Shown here piece by piece: positions 24,872 to 35,790 of a stretch of DNA of 64,000 bases. The position numbers were made by a program, and so were the translations under genes. The stretch lies in the NCBI GenBank assembly GCA_003008705.1, contig PDUO01000041.1, positions 4,963 through 68,962 of the forward strand, given 5' to 3'. Origin of the DNA: Pezicula radicicola. Its lineage: Eukaryota > Ascomycota > Leotiomycetes > Helotiales > Dermateaceae. Below the pieces are notes generated by a model. That model saw only the letters and a list, made by a program, of their open reading frames with translations. It had not been told where the DNA came from and did no database searches. Every line of letters begins with the position of its first letter. The stretch's first letter is position 1.

Positions 24872-26117
24872 ATGAAGACCACATATATCACGCTCGCGGT
24901 TACGGCCAGCCTAGTTTCGGCTCAGAACTTTAACAGAGAGCCGAATTGTGCTGTAAGTACCTGCAAATCACTCCATCTGCGTGCTTAAGCAATTCCCTTC
25001 TTTCTATTCAACATCAGAGTGCTTGAATCTCTCTATACCACTCATACCGAGCCAAGCAATCGCTTTTATTTCCCTTCTCGAAATTCCTGCATATGTCTCG
25101 GCACTTCACAGCATTTCCCCCCACACCACCAAAGCACCTCATCAAGCCTTTCCACGCACAAAATACATAACATAAAGTACTACATAATTAACTCTACCCC
25201 ACTCACAGACCCCATGCCTAACCTCCGCCATCTCTACAGCAGGCTGCGCTCTTAGCGACGAAGCCTGCCGATGCGGCACCCAGCAAGTGGTCATCCAAAG
25301 ACACATAATACCCTGCCTCATACAAAACTGCAACGAGACCGACCTCTCCTCTGCTGTCTCTGCAGTCTCCGGACTCTGCTCTGCCTTCTCTGCTACTACA
25401 AGTATGACCCATCGACTTGATTTGAGGGCTGCCGCGACGAGTACTGCAACGAGTCCGAGTAGTAGTGCGAGTGGAAGTGGGAGTGGGAGTGGGAGTGGCA
25501 GCGGGAGCGGGAGCGGGAGTGGTAGTGGAAGTGGAAGTGGGAGTGGGAGTGGAAGTGGAAGTGGAGGAACGTGTGGAGGTATTCTTGGGATTGGGAGCTT
25601 TTGTGTGAGTGGGGGTGGTGGTGGAAGTGGTGCTGGGCAGGGAGGTGGTGCTGGGCAGGGAGGTGGTGCTGGGCAGGGAGGTGGGCAGGGAGGTGGACAA
25701 GGAGGTGGAGAGGGGAGTGGGCAGGGGAGTGGTAATGGGACTGGGGCTGGGGCTGGCGGGGCTGGAGCCGGGAGCGGGAGTGGGAGTGGAAGTGGGAGTG
25801 GGAGCGGTAGTGGGAGCGGGAGCGGGAGCGGGAGTAATGGGAATGGGGGTGTAATGGCGTGTGGGAATTTGTTTGGGATTGTGACTTTGTGTGCGAGTGC
25901 GACTGCGGATGCGAGTGCGACTGCGACAGCGACGGCGACGGCGGCTGCAACTGCAACTGCAACTGCGGCAGCGACAGCGACTGGGGCTGGGGCTGGGACT
26001 AACCTTGCGGGTTTAACTCGCAGTAATCGCGACCAGCAAACGGCTGGGGCGCCGCCGGCGTTGACTGCAAGGTTGAGTGTGATTGTGGTTGTTCTTGGAC
26101 TTATGGCTATTTTGTGA
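24872..26117 (+). CDS. GPI-type CFEM-domain surface protein with Ser/Gly and Ala/Thr repeats
   Basis: Exon 1 24872-24952, intron 24953-25208 (256 nt), exon 2 25209-26117; 329 residues. A signal peptide (MKTTYITLAVTASLVSAQ) precedes a CFEM domain of about 65 residues with the expected eight cysteines: NCATPC, GCALSDEACRC, IIPCLIQNC and GLC, including the usual Asp (LSDEAC) needed for haem binding in known family members. Long Ser-Gly and Gly-Gln-Gly repeats follow. Two similar Cys-bracketed motifs, CGGILGIGSFC and CGNLFGIVTLC, sit about 85 residues apart, then an Ala-Thr run and a hydrophobic tail (LSVIVVVLGLMAIL) fitting GPI addition. CFEM proteins act in haem/iron uptake, adhesion or host interaction. 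The repeats could expand or contract in length between strains. Confidence 0.85.
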
Positions 26118-28513
26118 GAGACGGTATGCCGATTATTCTAGGCTCTGATCTCTTACTGGTGGCGCTGTTGTACGAATGGCTTTATTCCCTTATTGCTTTA
26201 GGATCTATTGGTCTCATCCTTTTAAGGCTCCTACATTTTGTTATTAAATTAGTCTTTTGCCTTTTTATACTGTAATTATAACCGTTTTTGCTACAATTCT
26301 AGTACCTTCTGTAGAATGGAACTAGCTATTGGGAAGTAATATGTGGTGCAATGGTGGGTTGTATTCTATGTGGAGCTTAGGGCTCTAGAAATGAGGCTAT
26401 ATATGGTGAGGCTATAGTTACGTAATATTCACGTTTAACACTCCCCTAAAGAGCACTTGACCATGGCCTTAACATTCCTTCTATAGCCTATTTGTATGTG
26501 TGTGTTTCCAGCCTAATTCTACTCGCCTGAAAATGTATACTTCTTGTAAAATAAGTTGCCCTGCCGTCTGTGTCTATATGTAAGTAGTGATATATGTTAG
26601 GGTAAAAGCTTACACTTGGGATTTTAGCGCCTTAGTATAAACTTAGTAAAATCTTAGTAAAATCTTAGTAAAATCCTAGTGCGTTTTCAGTTATAAGATA
26701 AGAATAGAAAAAGTAGTTCAAAGTTACCTTTATAAAGTAATCTATAATAATTAGAGTTATATAAGATTTAGCCCTAAGCTTTATATAGTCTAAGAATTCC
26801 TTTTTTTATAAATAATTTATAAGAAAGAGTATTTATAGATAGCTCTTAATAGCACCTAGATATAGAAAATACTAAAATATAAGTCTAACTACTATATATA
26901 TATATACCTATTTACCCTTTAGTAGAAACGTCTAGAGTATACTTATGGAGTATAAGTTATTAATTCCAAACTATTACAACCTAGTTATTAGTACCACTGC
27001 TACTACTATTTGTCCTAGGAATATATTCTAATACTTAGATAATACAATAATTACCAAGTACTAGTCTTCTAATTACTAACAGTCTATGCAGTGGCACCCT
27101 CGCCTCCCCACCCTTCTATAGCCATAACTTGGTAGTTGAACGACCCTAGTAGGAAATAAAAAAGATTCTGTCCGCTAAACTCAGCTATCGCAAAAATAAC
27201 CCTAAACATTCGACAATTATAGAGCCGTATACTAGTAGAGAATGTACAGATCCAGGTTTTCGAACTCGAGGGCTCGAGTTAACAAGAACAATTCTTCTTA
27301 CAAAGCTCCGGATGCTAACAGTAGCTATAATGATAAAGAGATTAAACTTGATGAACCGCGGGAGCTATTCCTAAATAAAGATTTAAATTCAGGAGGAGAC
27401 CAAAAAAAAACACAACAAAAACAGGATAGAGCACACTTAAGGGGCCTTTTACATAAAGAGCTTACTGCTACACAACTATTACCATCCATTTTTCATCTTC
27501 TAAAATAATTGAGTCTGGTCTGATCTTCTTTTAGAACAATAAGATACTGTTTTCTCTATTGCACTTAATCACCAGTCCTTAAATTCCCGTTACTGCATCC
27601 CATAGCTCTAAACCTGCTACGGTTTTACCGGCAGAACAAGTTTCTAGGAAAGTGGATGAACTAAAGAGAAGGATCACGGCATATTCGACAGTCACCTTTA
27701 ACCTTTTGGTCAAGGCAACTCGAGCAGTTGCGAGTCTAAGAGACTTTCGAGGAATAATATGTGTTGTCACATTTCATCCAAAAAATATCACCACATGACG
27801 AAATGCCTAGCCCTTGTCTTAAGTCTTTATAGTGTAGGGCTCCAAATCGAATTAATTAAACTTAGACAAATAATTGACTTAACGGAGTGCTTCGACAAAG
27901 ACGAAGCTTCTAAATTGACTTGACTGGACTGGACTGGACTTAAATTTGGTGAGGCGTTGTGTTGTCGCTGGCCTGTTCGGCCGGTGCTTTGGAAAATGGA
28001 TTAGAAGCAGCCTGTGCGGTTGAAGTCGATCTGGCAGGCGCCCTTGGAGTTGTAAGGCCGTCAAGTGTCTGACGTCTATTATCATCATCAAGTCTCGTTA
28101 CGGATACTTTCTTGTCCCAGGATAAGGAGGTGGGTAGGTGCGATCACGGCCTCTATTTATATCCTCTACTTATCTTAAACTTCACAATCTATTACTGGTA
28201 TAGTAAGGAATCTGTCCGATCGAGGTTTGTCAACCACGATTAATTGAGCAAGGAGTGTGTGTCGATTTCGAACAGGTTAAATACATGTAATATAGTCCAT
28301 ATGTTGGATTAAATGAATATAAATTATGAATCCTTCAAATCCGAATTCTCAACAAAAAGAACATGTGTTACAACGAACCAATTCTGGTCATGCACCGGAA
28401 AGCACATGCGTTAACATAACCTCAATATCAGAATTAAACGTACTCAAGAATAGGAAGCACAAAAGAAATGGGACGCCAATGAGGCGTTTCTGAGAGGATG
28501 CATTCCATCATGT
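26118..28513. other. Intergenic, mostly AT-rich
   Basis: No gene supported. 26580-27090 is strongly AT-rich. An 88-codon open frame at 27242-27508 is Lys/Asn-rich, with no domain, and is probably chance. Near 27916 the five-base unit GACTG repeats (ACTTGACTGGACTGGACTGG). Confidence 0.5.
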
Positions 28514-30588
28514 CTACATCGCCCAATTTGGGTCCGTACCCCTCCTCTCAGAAAGAGTGAGATCCTGGAACTGCGGCCCTTCTGCAGAGATGATGTACCC
28601 AGGTTCGCATGCGGTATATGAGACCTTAGGTAGCGTCTCGAAGAAATCGTTATACTCCGGGGCTAACGCGTCCCTTAGCGTCGACACTCCTGTGTTTGGC
28701 ATCAAGGCCGTCCATGGCATCCGGCAACTTTCCGCTTGGCAAGACTTCAGGACTAGTAGTAACCCATCGAGACGGGACGCAAGGGCATATATCGAGACAC
28801 CAAGTATAGTGGTGTTGCCGTTCTGGGCCGATGAAGTTGAGTTAGTGAAGCCTTCGACAAAGAGATTGTTCATTTGCCAGTAGTCAACCTGCGTGGATCA
28901 ATATTGTCAACCTTATAGCACAGGTTATTTGGGGAAACTCACCGTCATATCATAGAGCTCGTGGAGATTTTCACACCAAACGGAGTAGTAGAGACTATAT
29001 CTGTCTCCCATCACACGCATAGCTTTATAGGTAGTATTCACCAATCCGAATTCTGGTAGAAGAGTACTGTCAGCACGTGGTCAGCATCGTGGAGATCGGG
29101 GTATTTACGTAAACCTGGTCCCGTCTCGTCGGCATTTCTGCTGTTCCAAAACTCTAGTCCGACGTGCTCTCGTGCTGTCTTTTCCTCATTGGCAAAGTCG
29201 GCAGGCATCAGAGGGATCGCAGACCCGTCGAATTCATCTCTTGCAGGTATGCCGAATATTTCGAACATAGTTGGAGCCAGATCGGTATGGGAAGTTGGAA
29301 CGTCTGTACTCGCATTCTGAGCAATCCCCGGTCCGCGGATAATCAATGGGATATGAACGTCTGTCTCGTAAGGGCACGTCTTTCCAGGTTGCAGTCTATG
29401 CTGGCCAATATGATATCCGTTGTCAGTGGTGTAAAAGATGTAGGTATTATCGAGTATGTTATAATCGTCAAGTCGTTGCACAAGCTGATCAACCATTTCA
29501 TCAACAGCCTGCAGTGAGCGGAGGCGGTCTCGGTACCATTCGTCATTTGAGGCGACCTCGGTTGAATTTAGTTGAGGCAGCTGCAGCAACCAGGAGGAGC
29601 CAGAAGGCTGTAGAAGTCAGCTATCATTGAAAAAAGGACAGCTTTGCATTGTTGATGAGTACCGCACCTTGTCAGGATTGAAATTAGGTGCCCGAGGCAC
29701 TGTCGCATTTGGGAAAATATTTTGATGTCTCTTCGCTGGCACTGGTGGTGAGCTGTATGCGCTGTCATTGCCAACCGGCGTGACAGTGGCATGCGAAGCA
29801 ATAGGGGCAATTCCAAGGAAAAATGGCGACCCCGCAGCAACAGCATCATCGACGAAGCCAAGTGCCATTCCTCCAACCATATCCGTCGAGTAATTACCTG
29901 GATAGTTGATTGGTTCATCATGATTTCTGGCAAAAATTGGCTCATCGTACAGATATTGGTTCGGATCGAGCAAGAATTCCTTATTTAACAATTTCAGCTA
30001 GTGTTATATTTACAAATAAATCCCAAGACTCACCGATTCGTTCCAGCCAGCCGCGTAAGGATCGGCATAATTCCAGATGGTGTGTTCGTTGAAAAGCTTT
30101 CCAGAATAGTAGGTATTGTACCCAGCTTGTTGAAGCCAGACAGGCAAGTACTTGTTATTTAATCCTGAGGATATAAACTTGGAATAACCCCCTTTAATAC
30201 GTCAGTATTATAGCATCGAGAGAGACTGACGATAACGCAGTGTACCATAAGGACCCCTTATGTCTGTGATGTTCGTGTTGTGAGCAAGCCTCCCAGTCCA
30301 GATGTTTACGCGAGAGGGACAGCAGAGGGAGATCGTGCAGTAGTGTTTGTTGTAAGTCGTCCCTTGATCAGTCAAATGCTTCTTGACCTGAGGCATGTAC
30401 TCCATGCTTCCCATCTCCAGATCCTGGTCGTCTGTTAAAATGAAGATAATATTGGGACGCGTGGAGTTGAGCGTGGATCTCTGACTAGATCTAAGACCAA
30501 AAGAATTCTCAAAAGAAACAACTGGTGGTGCAAGCAACGCCACAAGGACGGCAAAGAAGAACATGGCGCAAGACATTGCGGAGTTCAT
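28514..30588 (-). CDS. Secreted sulfatase, intact (arylsulfatase / GlcNAc-6-sulfatase type)
   Basis: Minus-strand exons 30588-30246, 30191-30034, 29979-29668, 29607-29109, 29052-28943 and 28888-28514 join in frame to 598 residues; introns are 54-66 nt. The second Met of the open frame is chosen because a signal peptide (MNSAMSCAMFFFAVLVALLA) follows it. The core starts RPNIIFILTDDQDLEMGS, supplying the metal-binding Asp pair. The sulfatase signature is LCCPSRVNIWTGR; the first Cys of CCPSR would be converted to formylglycine. Further marks are YYSGKLFNEH, PFFLGIAPIASHA, and TDNGYHIGQHRLQPGK with DNG metal ligands and the Lys. It would desulfate sugars or phenols outside the cell. A diverged sister gene lies divergently 1.8 kb away. 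Confidence 0.85.
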
Positions 30589-32228
30589 TATAACAGAGTA
30601 GAGAGAGTCGAGATAAAGAGGAATGGTTTGTGTAATTGAAAGAGAAGGACTAGCAAGATTTATATTCACCTCTCTTCACGACCTTCCTCTTAGAACTCCC
30701 GGATTGCAAGGAAGCTTGTCACAAAACGTAAATAATGAGCTCTACACAAACTAGGCAACTAATACGTCCTGCTCCTCTTTGACTTGGATACTAAGAAAGT
30801 ATGATTCGGGCGTGCATAGTGGTGTAGGCTTCTATAACACACTCGCCAATAACTGCATTGGCTAATCTATGAATATATTAGCTAATAACAGGGCCGAATA
30901 TGAATGTATAACATATTAGCTAATATATAGAGACTTGATTTTTATAGCATTACAAAATAGTATTAAAACTCCTTAAAAAATAAAATACAACTCTAGAGAT
31001 TGTTTAATTTCCATTATAGTACTTCTCTTATAATTATATAATTTATATTTATTACTATCTATTTATTTACAATCAAACCCTCTTAAAGTAGCTAAGAGCT
31101 TTAAGATAAGCTCTTATACTCTATAGAGTATAGCCTAACTACGTATATAAGGGACAATAAAATTAATAATCTAGTCTAAGTAAGAAAGTCATAGGCTCTA
31201 ATTTATAAAATAGTCTATTATTTTACCTTTCTGCTTATATTTCAAAATTATTTATAGTTAATTATAATATATTAACTATTACAACGTCTTATTGACCAAC
31301 TTGACCTCGAATTCGTAGTTTTTATCGAATTAGTTAATTTAACGCCGAATTAGCTAATACGACACTAAAAATTGGTTAATAAGATTATTGGCGAATACGT
31401 CGTTTATACTTCGGAACGATCGTATATCTAGATAACAAATGACTCGCCGCTATTCGCGTATACGATAAAGAGTACGAGAACGAGGCGCAGGTGAGGCAGG
31501 GGGGCATGAAAAACTAGAGTTACCTGAGGGCTCCTACGCTACTATACTGGCGTATAATGCCTGCTGTGTACGGTCCGTAGCGGTGTCTAGCGTAGTGCCT
31601 AGCAGGCGCTATCTGAGAACACTCGGTCGCGGCAGATGGGCGGATAAGCGGATTGGCTAGTAGCGATTCATTCGCGCGTAGAGTACGGATTACAGAGTAC
31701 CTAACCAGAGACTAACGACCGTACCTGCCAAGTCCACAGCCCTATATGGAACAAGATGCGGGAACTATAATAGTAGGGGTCTGTGGTTTTAACCTGTTCA
31801 CTGACTGCCGGTAGAGCCGGTAGACTCCCTAGTGCACGATGCTTAAGCCTCGCGAGGCCTAGCTCCCTGAGTTGCAGTACCTGGTACCTAATAGCCAATC
31901 GCTTACTCGTATATTATTAGCTTTAAGCTTCTTTAATTTCCTCCCTAAAATCCTAAAGTCAATATAGGGTAATTTGTAATTCTACATCGCTAAATTATCG
32001 CCGAATTGCATTCCTAAAGCAGGTTTAATCACTAGTCCTGTATGCAAGACGTAGAGAACGCGCGAGTACCTCTGCAACGAGATCAACGGATGAAAAATTG
32101 ACAAAGAAAAATTCACCAAGGTTTCCTAGAGGTATGCGCATGGAATTGCTGCTCAAATTTCCCTCAATGTAATGAGGCTTACGTTGTTATAGAGTGCGAT
32201 CTTAAGGAGTAAACTCAGTAGCATACTG

Positions 32229-32235
32229 TATATAA
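32229..32235 (+). promoter_or_regulatory. TATA-like box of the second sulfatase
   Basis: TATATAA lies about 180 bases before the ATG at 32414, upstream of the microsatellite leader. A start site some 30 bases downstream would give a leader of about 150 bases. Confidence 0.4.
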
Positions 32236-32256
32236 GACGTTCAAACACCACCAAGA

Positions 32257-32311
32257 TTCAATCAATCAATCAATCATCCACTCACTCACTCACTCACTCA
32301 CTCACTCACTC
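32257..32311. repeat. ATCA / CACT tetranucleotide microsatellite
   Basis: About four ATCA units run directly into about eight CACT units, ending in CTCCC. It lies in the presumed 5' leader of the sulfatase gene, so unit-number changes could alter the leader but not the protein. Confidence 0.8.
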
Positions 32312-32413
32312 CCTTACGCAACCTTTGATCCCTTGGCTTTTCTACCGTCCCTTCGTTTTTCCAACTTTATAATTGCAGTACCTTGTCCTACGAAGACTTC
32401 AAGTCTAGCTGTC

Positions 32414-34267
32414 ATGGCTTTCTTTGCTATTGCAGCCTTGCTCTTTCACGCCTCCTTTGCGGCGGCAACGCAACCAAACTTCTTGTTCATTCTTACAGAT
32501 GATCAGGATGTGCACATGCAATCAGTTCAGCATATGCCGCTGCTGCAGCAGTACCTCGTTAGTGAGGGTGCTACGTTCAGCCGTCACTACTGCTCGGTAG
32601 CCCTGTGCTGCCCTGCAAGAGCGACCATTTGGACGGGAAGAGCTGCTCATAATACAAATGTTGGTTCCATCTGCAGTTATTGTTCTGAAACCACTATTAA
32701 CGGAATGCCAGGTGACCGACGTCAACCCTCCTTACGGTATGTGCCATCCCCAGTAAGGTTCAACTTGCTAAGTTTGCTATAGGTGGGTATCCAAAGGTCC
32801 TCCAAGTGGGTATTAATGATTGGTATCTGCCTATCTGGATGCAGAACGCTGGATACAACACATATTACACGGGAAAGATATGGAACGCGCATTCGACAAC
32901 CAACTACGACCATCCTTTCGTTAATGACTTCAACGGTTCCGACTTTTTGCTAGACCCTAACACCTATAGATATTACAACGCTACAATGACTAGGAATGGA
33001 GCAGCTCCGGAGTCCTACGAGAACCAGTACTCTGTGGACGTGGTTGCCGAAAAGGCCTATGGATTTTTAGACGAAGCCGCAAACCATACACAACCTTTCT
33101 TGTTGGTAGCCGCTCCCATTGCGCCTCACTCAGATGTGGACATCGGGACCGATTCGTCAGTGATCAGGGCCCCTAAATATGCAGACCGCCACGCGGACCT
33201 CTTTCAGAACTATACCATTCCCCGCGATCCGAGTTTCAACCCAGCAGAGGTAGGTGTCTCTAAGTATGGCTAGCACTCTAGAAATCTGCTAACGCAATTT
33301 ATAATAGCAAGGAGGCGCAGACTGGATAGCGGATTTGCCTCTTTTGAACGATACTGTCATTGCCTACGGTGATGAATACCAGCGCGCGCGTCTTCGTGCC
33401 TTACAGGCAGTCGACGAAATGGTTGAGGGACTCGTAACTCGCCTAGACAGCAAGGGACTCTTGAACAACACGTACATTATCTACACTACCAATAATGGAT
33501 TTCACATTGGCCAACATCGCATGCTTCCAGGGAAATCTTGTGGTTATGAAACTGACATCAACGTCCCTCTTATCGTCCGGGGTCCTGGTATCGCCAAGAA
33601 TGAATCAATAGCTACGATATCATCGCACGCAGATTTTGCACCTACCATTATGTCGCTTGCCGGACAACAGACCGATGAGTATGAGTTTGACGGAGTTCCA
33701 CTTCCACTTTACCCCGGGTTCACCAACAGTACGAAGCAGGAGAACGTGGAAGTCGAACACTGGGGCCGGATACCTGATGAGGGGATGTACTCATACCCTG
33801 CAGACGTTTTGTCATTCACCAACACCTACAAGTCTGTGCGAGTCATCGGCCAAGGTTATAGTCTCTACTACTCCGTATGGTGCACAAATGAGAAATAATA
33901 CTACGACATGGAGACTGACCCTTGGCAACTCACGAACCTTCTTCGGAACTCTAGCGCTGTGGCGGAGTCAAATTATACAATCGACGGGCGGCCTTTTAGC
34001 GCAGTCCTGGACCGAGTTGATGCGCTGCTGATGGTCATGAAGTCTTGCAAAGGAAAGTACTGCATTCAGCCTTGGAGCCTGTTGCATCCTGCGGGCGATG
34101 TCAAAACGTTAGGCGAAGCGCTGGACCAACAGTATGATGAGTTCTATGCCACACAACCAAAGGCTTCATTCACGGAGTGCGAAGATGGCTACATTTTGTC
34201 TGCTGAGGGGCCACAAAATGTCAATACTTATACAGGCAACGTAAGCGCTCGAGCCGTTTATATGTAG
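32414..34267 (+). pseudogene. Second secreted sulfatase, one in-frame stop
   Basis: Exons 32414-32659, 32712-32736, 32783-33249 and 33308-34267 join in one frame of 565 codons plus the terminator. A signal peptide (MAFFAIAALLFHASFAAA) leads into QPNFLFILTDDQDVHMQS, the signature LCCPARATIWTGR, GKIWNAH, APIAPHSDVD, and TTNNGFHIGQHRMLPGK, where TNNG replaces the usual DNG. The first intron has a weak GTTGGT donor. TAA at 33896-33898 interrupts codon 443, yet 123 further residues (YYDMETDPWQLTNLL, then FTECEDGYILSAEGPQN) still match the sister gene. Context AAA-TAA-TAC suggests a former CAA Gln codon changed C to T. The N-terminal 442 residues hold all catalytic motifs, so a shortened or read-through enzyme is conceivable; recent inactivation is likelier. 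Confidence 0.8.
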
Positions 34268-35062
34268 GAATGAAGAGGGACTGAGCAGGCGGATTTTCTC
34301 TCCTTTGTGCATTGGCAAATAGCCTAATGGCTTAATTGTATTATATCTCTGATTTCTTTTTTCGATTACTATTTTGATTTCTTTTTTTTTTATTGCTATT
34401 TAGATTTTACACAACATGTTAGAAATGGTACTTACAAATGGGCCTGAGGCACCGGAATATATATATGTGTGTGTGATTTGATTTTTATTCCATCCTAAGA
34501 CTGAAGGCCTTATATAGAAATATTTAGGCCTTCTTGTCTTAGTATCTAGAGCTACTAGAGTTCTAACTATTCTCTCCTATTACTATTACCTATTAGATCC
34601 TTGCGATTCATCGAGCTAGGGCTGAGATGGGTGGTCATGACATAGGTGGTCTTGAGGCTTTGGAGGGTTTTGCAAAGAGTACGGCTAGGAAATTGCATAC
34701 TGTTATAATACTTTTGTAGATGAGGTAGGTGGTAGAGGTGGTTGATGGTTGGTGCATGTGGCATATGTAGTGGTAGGTGGTGTATGTAGTGGGTGCTGTA
34801 GTTAGGTTGGAATAAAATGTCTGGCGGTCTTCGAGTAGTGGGTGGGAAATGGCTGCTAATGGATGACTGATTGGAAGGAAATACATAGCTGCCAATCAGT
34901 GAGCACCCGCAATGTTGCGGGGTGTTGCAAAGTAACGAAGAAATCATGGCGCTCGTAAGGGTTAGTCCGATAAAGGGCAATAAGAGCTTTATAACTATTA
35001 CCGAAAACCTCGGTATATATGTTACTAGGTGACGTAACATCATTGTGCAACACTGACCACCC

Positions 35063-35369
35063 TACGGAGGTTCCGGTCAAAAGTCGTGAGAATACAGGCT
35101 ACGAAGCCTGTAGTAGCCTGTGGCTATAGCGCCCTTTTACGGAGGTTCTTACAGGGCCTTTTCAGCGCTTAGACACTAGAAGCAGGACTCTATAGGGTAC
35201 AACAAGCGAAACCCTCCAAGTAGTTGATAGGGTAACCATAGTGCTTAGTCACTAAACGAGTGAGCCCTATAGGCTACTTAAGCGGTATTTATAGGGCACA
35301 GCTCGCTATAAGCCCTGTGCTACAGGCTTTTAGCCTGTATTCTCACGACTTTTGACCGGAACCTCCGTA
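35063..35369. mobile_element. MITE with TIRs and TA target duplication
   Basis: The ends are perfect inverted complements for about 36 bases, beginning CGGAGGTTCCGGTCAAAAGT and continuing through CGTGAGAATACAGGCT. They extend with mismatches to about 50 bases. TA dinucleotides flank both ends (35063-35064 and 35368-35369), the target duplication of Tc1/mariner-type elements. The 303-bp interior-plus-TIR unit is non-coding, so it must be mobilised in trans. The TIRs are unmutated, so the insertion is recent or escaped RIP. Confidence 0.85.
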
Positions 35370-35670
35370 CAATGTGCGAGATATTACGTGCGCGGGGTCA
35401 CGCCTCGCTAGTCAAGCTAGCCTCGTTAGCAAGGCTGACTTGCTTTCTAGTTAATGCTGCCTCTGCAACGCAAGGCCGCCACTAGGAGGAGGGCCCAAAT
35501 TACAGGTATTTAATCGATAATAATTATAAAATAAGCCTAGGCGGGGTCGATATTACCTTCGACGTGAATAATCTCAACATTATCAAAGCAACAAACGACC
35601 TGGAAGATCGCATCGACAACACGAATGCGTGCCAAGAAGGGATTTCCGCGATCCGGGCGCGTGTAAATTT

Positions 35671-35790
35671 TGCGTTAAGTGGTAGAAACGCTACACTACT
35701 AAGTACAACTGAAACCTAAGGCAAATATTACCTCAAGTTATATTTGTCTCGGGCTGTAACTGTCGCGTTAAGTAAAAGCGCTACACTACT
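35671..35790. repeat. Short direct repeats around GCGTTAAGT...CGCTACACTACTA
   Basis: About 30 bases at 35671 (GCGTTAAGTGGTAGAAACGC then TACACTACTA) recur in shortened form at 35764. The core GCGTTAAGTGGTA also occurs near 48360, so it belongs to a dispersed family. Function unknown. Confidence 0.45.

Larger units (their letters stand above)
30589..32413. other. Region between the two divergent sulfatases
   Basis: No gene supported. About 30900-31420 is AT-rich and RIP-like. 31430-31700 is GC-richer without a recognised frame. The right end holds a microsatellite (32257-32311) of ATCA units followed by about eight CACT units, in the presumed leader of the second sulfatase. Confidence 0.55.

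Noticed and set aside
25396..25962. Long minus-strand open frame (188 codons, His/Ser-rich) over the CFEM gene
   Set aside because: It is the reverse reading of the Ser-Gly codon repeats and has no domain; the plus-strand gene explains the sequence.
27242..27508. 88-codon frame in the AT-rich gap after the CFEM gene
   Set aside because: Lys/Asn-rich composition expected by chance in such DNA; no motif or splice support.
34567..35080. 158-codon minus-strand frame near the MITE
   Set aside because: Low-complexity Tyr/His/Pro sequence from GT-rich DNA, running into the repeat; no domain.
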